From assembly GCA_947095535.1 (NCBI GenBank), contig OX352774.1, positions 234,261,825 to 234,325,824 of the forward strand: a stretch of DNA of 64,000 nucleotides, given 5' to 3'. The stretch is from Poecilobothrus nobilitatus (Eukaryota > Arthropoda > Insecta > Diptera > Dolichopodidae). Every line of letters begins with the position of its first letter. Position 1 is the first letter of the stretch. The notes below the pieces were generated by a model. The model was not told the DNA's origin and made no database searches. It saw only the letters and a list, made by a program, of their open reading frames with translations. Both the position numbers and the translations under genes were made by a program. This document shows positions 45,901 through 56,175 of the stretch, one piece after another.

Positions 45901-46699
45901 ATTGTGAACTAACACAAAAAAAACATTAACTAATTTCCAAAAAAATATTTTTAGAATTTTTCGGGTTAAGTTCATATGAATTAATCCTTAAACCTTAAAT
46001 CCTTATGAATTTATTAATCCTTAAATTCATATCCGAAAAATAATGAATCTAAACCCCAAAAATAATGATCCCGAAAAATTACGCTATAAATTAAGGCCGA
46101 AAGAAATACATCACAAAATCTAATACTTAGAAAATATTTTAAGTGCTGTGTTATGTAAAGCAAAAAAATAATTCGGAAGTACTGTAAAGTTGCTTATAAA
46201 ATCAGAGTTTCAATCATTTGTTTAGGGGTCGTTTAGATTTGCACAAAGAATCTTTGATATTTTTTAATAACAATTGATAATTAATAAAATTTTAAAATAG
46301 CAGAGAAAAATACTTGAACAAGTTCTGGAATAAAAAAAACTTAAATCAAATTAAAATAATTAAAAGCAATAAAACTAAATACCATGTAACACGTTGACAA
46401 AGCCACATGATTTTATATAAGATAATAAACAATTTGTTACGCCTGCCAAAAGTAGTAATCTTTGAAAAAGAAATTTAAGAGATTTATTAGTAACACTACC
46501 TACTTATTAAATACTTGTACCTATTTTTCTCTTAACCCTTATATTAACTTCCAGAAATGTTATAAAACTAAATGTTATAAACATGCAGGCAATACTAATA
46601 TATGGCGCAACATAAAAATATTTGTATTTCAGAATATTTTACAATAGCTATAACCGACTAATCTACGGCTCAGTGAAACTAATGATTCTAGAAACTCAA
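42944..46699. other. A/T-rich stretch, nothing coding supported
   Basis: Nearly 3.8 kb of A/T-rich DNA. The open frames at 43201-43580 and 46462-46825 are strongly Ile/Phe/Tyr-rich or lack any domain. A TATAAAAAG followed by TCAGTT occurs near 44190, but the spacing is too short for a TATA-initiator pair. Confidence 0.5.
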
Positions 46700-46830
46700 A
46701 TTGTCAAATATAAATTTTTTTATTTATTTTACTTCTTACCGCCCAGATATAAAGATCTGCCGATGTTTTTAGGATCCTTTGCCGTAAAGGCATTTGAGCA
46801 TGTGAGGCATGTGAGCCATTTCTAGGTTCA
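46700..46830. other. less A/T-rich block, probable repeat fragment
   Basis: TACCGCCCAGATATAAAGATC, AGGATCCTTTGCCGTAAAGG and GAGCATGTGAGGCATGTGAG stand out from the surrounding A/T DNA. GCATGTGAG occurs twice. It lies just before a tRNA-like segment, which suggests mobile-element origin. No coding claim is made. Confidence 0.25.
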
Positions 46831-46903
46831 AGTATTAAATTATAATTATATATTATTTATTTTGTTTACAATATTTTTATTATATTTTATATTATAATAT
46901 TTT

Positions 46904-46978
46904 AACCTGAGTGGGATTTACACCCGAGACCTTTCACCTGAAAAACTAGCGGCATTGTATTGTAACATTAGTCAGATT
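46904..46978 (-). repeat. 75-nt tRNA-like segment (SINE-B-type head)
   Basis: On minus the ends AATCTGA and TCAGGTT pair at six or seven positions (one G-T). A B-box-like GGGTGTAAATCCCAC precedes the 3' end at the right distance. The D and anticodon arms are poor, so it is a tRNA relic. Its middle (GCCGCTAGTTTTTCAGGTG) resembles the head at 25347-25420 (ACCGGTCTTTTATTCGGGA). Confidence 0.4.
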
Positions 46979-47039
46979 AAATGTAAATAAAAAAAAAAAT
47001 ACTTCGTTTTTATAAAAGAGGAAAAGGAGAAAAAAAATA

Positions 47040-47106
47040 TTATGGTAAAGTATAAAAATTTCATTGAAATTGAATTTAAAATTGAAATTTTTATACTTTA
47101 CCATAA
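47040..47106. repeat. perfect 24-bp-arm palindrome
   Basis: TATGGTAAAGTATAAAAATT plus TCA (47041-47063) is exactly complementary to 47083-47105, with one more pair outside and a 19-base loop. It could fold as a strong hairpin. It lies inside the open frame 47042-47341, which I do not accept as a gene. Confidence 0.8.
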
Positions 47107-47204
47107 ATGTGAATCTAGTGAAATTTTCCCCTTAAAACATTTACATATTGGCTACATTTGCATAAAAAATTTAACATATTTGTACGACATAGAGCTAAAA
47201 AGCA

Positions 47205-47624
47205 TCGAATTATTACCTAATGCCGGAAGGTGTGATACATACTACTGGAAGGAGATACTACTGGAGATGCCAGAAAGTGATATATACTGCTGGTATGTGA
47301 TGCAGCAAGCTGATATATGTATATTCTACTGTATATTGTAACTGTTGATGGCTATAATAGTTACTATTAATAAAATACAGTAATATTAATAGGCGGATTC
47401 ATTGTTCGCTTACAGTTCTATTTCCAACTCAATGTTTCCGCATCCTTGTCCTATTTTCTCCTATTTCCATGCATTTCTATTGGCTAGATAGGGAGGTGGG
47501 TTTAGTCAGTAAGAATTTGACATTATCAAGATGGAATTCTTGGTGTATTTGGAAGATTCCCATCTCCCTTAGGTGTATAGTGGTGTATTTGGTTCTTGGT
47601 GTATTTGGAAGATTCCCATCTCCC
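47205..47624 (+). mobile_element. R-family copy with internal 56-base duplication
   Basis: It shares the R order (GTAACTGTTGATGGCTAT, TTTCCGCATCCTTGTCCTAT, GGAGGTGGGTTTAGTCAGTA) with the copies at 36010 and 51621. TTCTTGGTGTATTTGGAAGA followed by TTCCCATCTCCC occurs at 47537 and again at 47593. Upstream, 47228-47300 has small iterations of ATACTACTGG. Frames at 47469-47710 on both strands are by-products. Confidence 0.65.
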
Positions 47625-49756
47625 ATATTTTTTAAAATTTTAGTAAAACCAAAAAAAAAAAATTTAAAATACAAAAGGTTAAAATTGGGTATATAAATTA
47701 ACTCACTCATATAATATGAGGGTTAATTATTTAATGGATGAAAAAGCAATATAACATGCTAACAAATTATTTAAAGAATAGATAAATCAATTAGTAACTT
47801 ATAAATTACTCCTGAGAATCTTTGCAATTTTTAATCGTTTGAAAAAAAAAACAGTTTTCCATTATTGCTATTACAGTTTTTTAAATTTTTATGATATTTT
47901 GTATTTGAATTGAATCACATTTTAATAATTGTTTTATGGTTTTTCTTTCGATCTGTCTAGAAAATATGAATAGATACACGCGGAATTGAACATAAATATT
48001 TTATCTGGTATTTTTTTTTCTATTAATTTTTCTTTAAATTGTCTGTCTCCTAAAATAGAACTAACTAGACATGGTACTCATCTTGAATTAAAAGTAAATG
48101 AACCATTCATATTATATATGTTATATATTCTTTTTTATACCATTATATACCTATGTATTTATGAGTTAAGCATTAATGAAAAAAAAATTGCATGTTTCAA
48201 GTTATATTAACAACCATTGTTCAAATATTGACATAAACATTGAACATATCTTAACCTGTCAGGTCAGTATTTTATTTAATAAATTCTTTGTTTTCTACTT
48301 TTTCTTTTATGAAATATCAATTGGATTTATAAAAAAATTCACGAAGAATTTACTTTCATCTCCCAGAGAATAGAAAAACAATTTAATACATTATAAAAAT
48401 TTTAATTGAAAGTCTATAATTATTAACCTAAATATTAGAAATGTGACAATTTTAAAATTTCTATGACCATTTAAAAAATGTTAACATAATCGCAAGAGAT
48501 TCATAAAAATGTCTGTTATTTTTTGAGGATTCTTTAAAAAATAAGGAAAATGTTAAACAGAATTGTGCATTACATATTATATGGTACATAGATAGAGTAT
48601 TTTGTTACAAGTATTGAATGAATATGATGAAATTTTTCATTTTATTCAGTTGAATTCTGAATTTGATGAGGGATATTGATTTTTCGAAATGTTATATTGG
48701 AATGATTTCTATTATTATATCCTTGAGGGAGTTGCATTCAATGCGAGCTTAAAACTTTTTAAAATTTATATTCTAAAATAAAACAATTTTAAATAAATCT
48801 TATTTGAAATTAAAGTAACGAGGAACTACCGTTAAACTACAATATTTATAGATAGTTTATTTAGTAGATAATATTTGTGAGAAATCTAAATACCGACATA
48901 TTTCCTTTAAATAAAATATTCAGAAACTAGTTCTAACTTTTTTCCATACTTCTTGTAAATGAACACAATATCGCACCATAAATTTAATATCATAATAATT
49001 TAAGTTATTTAGATTTAGTTCTTATAATAACATCAGTTTTAGCCAAGGAAAGCAAAATCGATTTAATATTGTTGCAAAAAGCTGTTCGGTACACAAGTTC
49101 CTTAAATTCAATATTTAAATCCATTCTAGTATATCAATCTAATTATCTAGTTAATTTCAATCAATATACACTTTGAGAAAGCAATTTTTATTATTTAAAG
49201 AGTTATTAGGTGGGTCCCATTAGCATATTCTATATTAGCTCTCTAAATTAAAACAGGTAAAATTTATATAGTAGCTAACTAATCGTAACTGCTAAATATT
49301 GGTAAAATTCTAATGAATTGCATATAATTTATTATATGACTTAGCTCCATTCAATTCTGGCTATACAATTCTTCCCAAATACTATTCAAGTTAGTTTAAA
49401 AATCAGGGTTATAACTACACTTGTGCGAAGAATTATTTTCTCGAAGAATTATGTTGGAAGGAAATGTTTAGGAAAAATTGTATGGGACAAATAATTGTAT
49501 AGAAATCCACTTAGCTATATTATATAAAAACTATAGGTACTAAGAGAAGAAAATAAAAAATGTAAGTAACATATAAAAAAAAAAGATTGAAATGATGGTC
49601 TTTTATATAATAATGTAATAATCATAGTTTTTTTTTCATTTCTTTTTACTCACAATTTTTCAGATTAAAACTGTAATTTTTCATTAAAAAAAAAAAAACA
49701 AATAAAAAATATTGGAATTAACTGTTACTTAAGTAATTTTTAAATATCTTTGTACA
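47625..49756. other. A/T-rich stretch, nothing coding supported
   Basis: Open frames at 47986-48373 are low-complexity and lack domains. No recognised repeat. Confidence 0.45.
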
Positions 49757-50425
49757 TAGGTAAATACAATCAAAGGTGTTTAAGGGTGCACATTTTCAAC
49801 CAGATATATAAAACATCCTTGAATTTGTAATTAGGTATTCTTGCATCAAAATTTGTTAAGTTTCTTCTAATTTTTGTTATGAAAACAATTACGAAAAATT
49901 ATAAATCATTTTCTCCAATTTGAAGGAAACTCCTTATAATCAAGAAAAGCATGATGCGTTAACCCGTCATATAAAACGGTGTCTCTTTTAAAAAGACTTA
50001 CACAGATCGCCAGAGTTGCAGGTGTCTAAAACTATTAAATTTTCATTTTTTAATCCCTAATACTATTGTCCACGAGGCAATAATGGTAATTTAAATATGA
50101 CAACGGTATTTTCCAATAATAGTAATTTAAATAAAATTACATATATTGTGAATTATAAAGTTAAAGGAATTTGATGTCGCTTGGAGTTCAGATTGAAAAA
50201 ATATTCAGTATAGAACCTGAGTTATATTTTTGAGTATATCACTTTTTCTCAACTTTAAGGGGAACCGTAACTAATAGAGATATATAAAAACGTTATACTG
50301 TAAATGTTGCTTTATTTATGATGTAATTTTGATCCTTTATCCTATATGGTGTAGAAGTTATGTGTACAAACAGACCACCGAACAGAATGAAACTAATAAG
50401 GATTTTTTTTTTTGAAAACGTTCTA
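49757..50425 (+). repeat. diverged S-family element, near complete
   Basis: The head AGGTAAATACAATCAAAGG with GGGTGCACATTTTCAACC parallels the S head. Internal CAGAGTTGCAGGTGTCTAAA and AGATTGAAAAAATATTCAG follow. The tail GGTGTAGAAGTTATGTGTAC then ACAGAATGAAACTAATAAGG matches the S tail. The CGGAC block is reduced to ACCGAACAG. It is an old copy. Confidence 0.6.
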
Positions 50426-51028
50426 ATAACAATGGTAAAATTCACTTTGCATATTGTACTAAATGTCAGTTTTATTCTGTCTACAATTCTAGTTTTTTTA
50501 CTTTACAGTAACATTGTGTATAAATAGAATTATGTATACAAAATATGTTGAAGAAACATAATTTTTTGATTAACAACAATACATTTTACGAATATAAATT
50601 GAGTTTTTGAATATTATTATATTTTAATTTATTTTTTATTGCAATTTTTCTTTGTTTTGCAATCAAACGTCACTTAAGTGAATAAAATCTATATACAAAT
50701 AAATGAAGTAATATTTTAATAGTAGAGGGCGTAAAATAAATTATGTATAATTTAACTCTTTATCACGTTTATTATTAAAAAACAAAAGAGTGATAAATTT
50801 AAAGTATTATTGTTTCTTTTTTTTCGTTAGCTTATTTTTTACAGCTGTTTTGAATTAAACAAATTGAAAGTATAGAAAAGTTATTAGTTATCAATAATTG
50901 TTTATTTTAGGATCATTGAACTAAAGAGACAATACCTAAAGAGAGAATTAATTTAGCTTGATAATTGATCAAATTCATAAAACTATGAGCTTGAACCAAA
51001 TCTAATATTTTCAAACAAAAAATACTAC
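50426..51028. other. A/T-rich spacer
   Basis: No gene or repeat is recognised. Confidence 0.4.
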
Positions 51029-51120
51029 TTTTTTTTTTCGAGGGTAGGTGGAATCATCGAAAGGTGTATATGAGTGTATGGGACTTTAGCTCACTAAGTA
51101 ACACCTCCTTTTTTTGACCA
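51029..51120 (-). repeat. truncated R-family 3' end
   Basis: A T-run (51029-51038) is followed by CGAGGGTAGGTGGAATCATC, parallel to the start of the copy at 51621 (T-run, CGAAGACAGGTGGAGGAATC). Only the tail end is present. Confidence 0.45.
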
Positions 51121-51620
51121 AATAATAGCTTATGCTAAAGGTTACTCATGAACAGCTTGCCCTGAGATATAGATTTTGTTTGAACAAGTGATATTTTAGT
51201 TGACTTAGTTTTATGCATTCGATTTAATGTCATGATTTGTGGAAATTTTGTTAACTTTCTTAAAAAATATTGTTATCAAAATAAGATTAAATTAATTGTT
51301 TAGGATTATTGCTATTACATAGATTCATAGTTTATTTCCTGTCAGTTATATTATTATGATAACAGGAAGTGTAAAAGTTAAAATTTTTTGAAATAATAAA
51401 AGAAACAATTAAAATAACAATTAATTTAATAATTTAATTTAAATTTTATATTAAATGATAATTCTATATACTAAATATTTTTAATCAAATATGTAACAAA
51501 GTTTTAATTGAATCTTGAAAAGAAATAAAAGAGCCACAAAAAAATTCATCGTCATTTGGTCAAAATAAAATAAAAAATATATTAGTAATATTAGTGTGTG
51601 AAATATTGAAATTTATACAA
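51121..51620. other. A/T-rich spacer
   Basis: No gene is seen. Confidence 0.4.
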
Positions 51621-51940
51621 TTTTTTTTTTCGAAGACAGGTGGAGGAATCTTCTAAAGACACAGTGAATATCCGCTTGTAGTATTCGATTCTTACTGACT
51701 AAACCCACCTCGATGTTCAGCAAATATTATGGGATGAAATCATTAACTGTTAACGTAGTGTATTGACTGGGAAGTAGGAATAGGAAAACATAGGAGAGGA
51801 TGCGGAAATTTTAAATTGGACAATGGGACTGTAATAAAACAATGAATTCGTCTATTATTATTATTATTTTGCTATCAGTGACGAAGCCATCAACAGTTAC
51901 AACATCCAGTACTATATAATACCTTGGTGTATAAGGTAAT
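51621..51940 (-). mobile_element. R-family copy, reverse orientation
   Basis: From the T-run (51621-51630) the sequence is the complement of the R order: GACTAAACCCACCTCG, ATAGGAGAGGATGCGGAAA, GCTATCAGTGACGAAGCCAT and CAACAGTTACAACATC. It ends around ACCTTGGTGTATAAGGTAAT, which parallels the upstream part of 36010-36361. Confidence 0.65.
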
Positions 51941-52289
51941 AATGAATGGTTTTATATAGTTAATCATTATTTTTTATATATGATTCAAATTATTGCTATC
52001 GTATGGAGCTAATATACAAGATTCTGGACATGATTTATATATATTAGGAACGAATTAGACTACGAAGTTTTAATTTGAAAATAATTAAGTAAGATAAGAG
52101 GGAAAGACTTTCCGGACGGATAAATTGAACACTTTGTGTCCATCTTTACCGTAAGCTATGATATTTTTGCTATGAAATGATCGAAGAAAGGTTTTAACTT
52201 AAAGTAATAAATAATATACTGACCTATAACAATCAGCACTATTGACCACTGGAAACCTGCTAAAAAAAAAAACTAATTGGGCAAAAAAA
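51941..52289. other. A/T-rich stretch, possibly degraded retroelement
   Basis: No readable coding remains. It lies between an R copy and a reverse transcriptase relic. Confidence 0.35.
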
Positions 52290-52553
52290 TCAAAAAGAAA
52301 AGATGGAGTCGGACAGGACATATACTTTGAAAGCCACATTATTGCAAAGCAAGGGATGTACTAGAATGGTACCCACAAAGAAACCGCAGACGAGGGCAAA
52401 CACCTGGAGACGTACGATCTTGCAACAGCACTGTCATCAATAAATAACACAATTTGAGGAAGTTGTCTTAGCAACTACTTAAAACAGAGTCAGATGAAGT
52501 TGCCTAGTAGAGATCCTATATGCTCCCATAAGGAAAAAAGGAAAAGACAATAA
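52290..52553 (+). pseudogene. non-LTR retrotransposon reverse transcriptase C-terminal relic
   Basis: From 52304 one frame reads WSRTGHIL, a stop, KPHYCKARDVLEWYPQRNRR and RGQTPGDVRSCNS, then a stop. This is the characteristic GHxLRxPxxxxARxALEWxPQxxRRRGRPxxTWRR end of many non-LTR reverse transcriptases. In other frames FEEVV and SCLVEILYAPIRKK follow, matching the usual tail. Internal stops and shifts show it is dead. It shares nucleotide words with 27100-27315. Confidence 0.75.
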
Positions 52554-52677
52554 ACGCAATTTAGAGATTAAAATCACTAGTTATAAAGAAAAGGTTCATC
52601 TTGTAATATTACCGGTACTGATTCGTATGTGACGATAAATCTATCAACATTTGATATATAACAACAGAATATGAAAT
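52554..52677. other. spacer
   Basis: A/T-rich DNA between the retroelement relic and the SINE. Confidence 0.4.
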
Positions 52678-52691
52678 AAAATTATTTTAAA

Positions 52692-52870
52692 GGTGACTCG
52701 GTGGTCTAGTGGGTAAGAGCGTATAAAATACGCTGTAAACACCGGGAGAGTGTAGGTTCGAATCCCACGTAAGAGTTATTCCCCCTTATGACTTTACAGC
52801 CACGCCTGAACAGGAAAGGCTGTGTAATTTCCTGTCCACATTTATGTGGCAGAGAAATGCAATAAAAGAA
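52692..52870 (+). mobile_element. SINE family A copy with 14-bp target-site duplication
   Basis: AAAATTATTTTAAA stands at 52678-52691 directly before the head and again at 52871-52884 after the tail, a clear target-site duplication. The head has the A box TGGTCTAGTGG (52702-52712) and a perfect B box GGTTCGAATCC (52755-52765). The body runs through TTATTCCCCCTTATGAC, CCACGCCTGAACAGGAAAGG and GTAATTTCCTGTCCACA to GGCAGAGAAATGCAATAAAA. It is the best-preserved and probably youngest copy here. Confidence 0.9.
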
Positions 52871-52884
52871 AAAATTATTTTAAA

Positions 52885-54325
52885 AGAATTTCCCGGTCTT
52901 ACAGTAAATTTTTCTAAAAAACATTTTAATGGGATTATTCTAATTGAAACAAAAATTTTGTTATGATTATTATTGTAATAAAATAAAAATTAAGTTAATT
53001 ATTATTTACTTTTTGTTATTATTAAATCTTATAATTTACTATTTTATCTTAAAATTATTAAAATAAAAATAAATTTTTTTGAAGAAACTGAAAATCATAG
53101 ATTTTGTAGATTTACATTTTCTACAATATTAAAAATAATTTCATGGGAATGCGTAATTATTTATGAAAGTATTAATTTTTTTTTTTATTTTCAATATTTT
53201 AAATTTTTTCACAAACATTTTTCGTATTTTTGCAAAGGAATAAATTAAAAAATTATGAACTTCAACAAAGTTCAAATAAGTGACCTAAAAAAAGGTATTT
53301 AAAAGTTATTAAAAAAGTAATATTGAAAGGTAAATTATGCGATTAATTTGCATCGTTTTTACTTTTAGTATGTTTTGTTTAGAAAAAAAAAGTCAGTATT
53401 TAATATTTTCCACTTTGTTAATTAACATTAGATTAACTTTTCATTTTGTTTATTTATATTTAGGGTTGCCAATCGTTAATTAAAAAAAAAATTTTTTTTA
53501 TGTTTTTCATTGAAATTAAAAGTTAATTAAATTATGTAAAAAAAAACACTAGGGTTTGTCATCTATTATTATTTTTAGCTTCTGCTTTGTTATATACATA
53601 AGAGCGTGTAATTTCAAGACCCCATCAATTCAATTCTAATAAAAGTTAATTTTTTATATTGATGATTGCATTAAAAATTGGAATGTAAGGTTTATATGAA
53701 TTTAATTTTGTATTTAATAAGACTATGTACTTAATTGTTACTTAAAAATTAAACCTGCCTAATAACTTTAGGCTGCCTATAATGACTTTGGGATTAATCA
53801 AAAAAGGAACGACTAATAATTGGTGGTCCGATTTTATATGGCAAAACAATTTTATACAATATTATTCGTGATTATGGATTAGTACAGTTTAATTATATTC
53901 AATTGGAAGATTACCCGTTTGAAAGAGTACAGTACAGTAGAGATTTTTGAATACTTACATTCATTATATTTAAAGAGATATAAAATATTCCCTTCCGAAT
54001 AATTTCCGCACGTAACTTTTTTATGAAAAAGCTAATTTTCATTTCTAAGCCGGTTTTTTTTTGCAAATTACAGTCTACACGAAAAAAATCATTTTTAATT
54101 TTTCATTTTGTGAGGAAAATATTCATTAGTAAAATCCAGATACATTATGGAAATTACTTTTACCTAACAAAGAAAATTAAGATGGAGACAATTTAGGGAG
54201 AACCTTATTTGAAGATTAGGGTGAACATCCTTTTATTAAGAAAACAGTAAGACTTTTATTAGGTAAACTGTACTTTAACGTTTCTGGCTTTTTTTATAGC
54301 TATACTTTGCCTAGCTATACTTTAC
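52885..54325. other. A/T-rich stretch, nothing coding seen
   Basis: Poly-A/T and simple A/T words, with no exon-like frame. Confidence 0.5.
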
Positions 54326-54368
54326 ATAATATAGGTACATAGCTATGTAAGCTATGTACCTATATTAT
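54326..54368. repeat. perfect 19-bp-arm hairpin
   Basis: ATAATATAGGTACATAGCT (54326-54344) and its exact complement (54350-54368) flank the five-base loop ATGTA. A related CTAGCTATACTTT word is repeated just upstream (54297-54321). Confidence 0.8.
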
Positions 54369-54725
54369 ATAAATTTGATTTGTTAAAAATCTTCTTTAAT
54401 TTTTTTTTTTAATATTTTGTTAACATATTATCTAATACATATGTTATTCATTAGAGTTTCCATCCCCGAATTTGCTGAGTTGGAATTTTCGAGAAATATT
54501 ACTATGTAATTTACATTTTCGGAAATCCCTGGAACTTTTTTATTTCCCTTGAATTAGCTGTGAAATACCAAACATGTGATTTTCACAAAATTCAAATGAT
54601 ATTTTCTCTTTTCAAAAAAGCCACAAAACTCATATCATTAAATTGGAAAAAAAGAATAAAATGACAAAATTATTTTTTAATCCTTCTGCTAATTCTGATG
54701 ATAAGATGTAGATGTAATGGAATTT
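54369..54725. other. A/T-rich spacer
   Basis: No feature is recognised. Confidence 0.4.
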
Positions 54726-54783
54726 AATTATGATGTGACAGGGAAATGCATTAAAAAAAAAATAATATAAAAAAAAAAAAAAA
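54726..54783 (+). repeat. SINE family A 3' tail fragment
   Basis: ATGATGTGACAGGGAAATGCA followed by a long A-run corresponds to the last bases of family A (ATGTGGCAGAGAAATGCATT plus poly-A). Only the extreme 3' end is present, as in 5'-truncated retroinsertions. Confidence 0.4.
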
Positions 54784-55140
54784 TTTACTGAATTTGCAGT
54801 CAAGGTTTTTTTTAAATGAATGCCAATTAAATCAGATCATGCAAGTAATTTGCAAAAAGAAATAAGAACAGATATTTGAAATTAATGGTTAAATAACAAA
54901 AAATTAAAAAAAAAAAAACTGTTTAATTACTTAAAAAATTCAGACCAGAACCAACTGTATGAATGCAAGGGTCTTGTCGATCATATCTAACATATTTCCA
55001 ACTAAGAAAAGATCGTTGTTAAGTGATCATTTGATTATGGTATTGATTTTTTTGAATAGCTAATTTTATAAAATAAAAAAAAAAATAATAATTATCTGAC
55101 CACTGATCTTACTAAATAACATGGTAATAATATCTTTGTG
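54784..55140. other. A/T-rich spacer
   Basis: No feature is recognised. Confidence 0.4.
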
Positions 55141-55213
55141 ATCCAGCCAATGTTCTAGTGGTTAAGACATCGACTTATTATTTGAAAGGGCCGGATAGAA
55201 ACCGCTGCTGAAC
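55141..55213 (+). repeat. tRNA-like SINE-B head, plus orientation
   Basis: It starts ATCCAGCCAA like the head at 25347-25420 and contains an A-box-like TTCTAGTGGTTAAGACATC. A degraded B box follows (GGATAGAAACCGC). The following DNA (AACATAATATCAATTTTTAT) parallels the DNA after the other head. Confidence 0.45.
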
Positions 55214-55240
55214 ATAATATCAATTTTTATATATATACAA

Positions 55241-55385
55241 TTTTTTTTTTCCTTGCCACTCCTATATGGAGTATAGGGCATCGGGACCACTAAGACATTA
55301 TTCATATTTGACTAAGCTTCAGTTTCGACAATCATTAATTCCGCGAAGCTATTGATTACTCGGCTGTTTATTTTTACGCCATCTA
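55241..55385 (-). mobile_element. SINE family B body, reverse orientation, head missing
   Basis: A T-run (55241-55250) is followed by CCTTGCCACTCCTATATGGA, CAGTTTCGACAATCATTAAT and TCCGCGAAGCTATTGATTAC, matching 25018-25150. It points opposite to the tRNA-like head at 55141, so the two are separate insertions. No minus head is found to its right, which suggests 5' truncation. Confidence 0.55.
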
Positions 55386-56175
55386 TTATTTTATACAAGA
55401 ATTATATATTTATAATATATAATTATTATAATAAATAATTAAATAAAAAATATTTATGTATTATTATTATATAATTAATATGATATTGAAATTTATATAA
55501 TATAAGAAAAAGTAATTAATTCTTGTATAAGATAACAGATGTCGCTCGAATAAAAATATTTAGTTAGATGAAGAGTAATCATAACAAAAAATTATAAAAT
55601 ATAATGAAATAGACAAAAATAGACAACAAATCTTTTAATCGTCTAACATTGTTATGTTCTTATAAGTGATTAATTCAGAAATTATTTCCATTCGTTAAAT
55701 TATCAATATTTGTACTATTTAAAATTTATTATTATATTATACAAATCATTTTCATTTCAATTCAAAAGTATTTCCTATTAGTTTTTATTTACAATTGGCT
55801 TTGTGGAATAATCTGATAATATTGTAATAAATAATTTTATTTTTTCAGAAATTTGATTAGGTACAATAATATTTAATGAAAAAATTAAAACAAATTTAAT
55901 GTAACAAAAAAACAATCACTAGCAATCACAATCAGCATTATGATGGGTAATCATTTTTTTATATACCTACATAATATAATATTATTGACCTAAGTATGTA
56001 AATAGATACTTTTAACTTTAAGGAAATGATTAATGAATCATATTGATAAGTTAAAACTAAAAACAACAAGAAACTTTTAGCAACAATTTTTGTTTCAGCA
56101 ATATATTGTAAAACAAACATGCATAATATTCAATGCTTAGCAACATTTGTTTTTTTAATTTCTCTCTAATAAGTA
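55386..56175. other. A/T-rich stretch, nothing coding seen
   Basis: AT-alternating DNA (55395-55500) and simple words only. Confidence 0.45.

Noticed and set aside
47042..47341. 99-codon plus open frame
   Set aside because: Its first third is a perfect palindrome and its last part is the start of an R-family repeat, so the open frame is a by-product.
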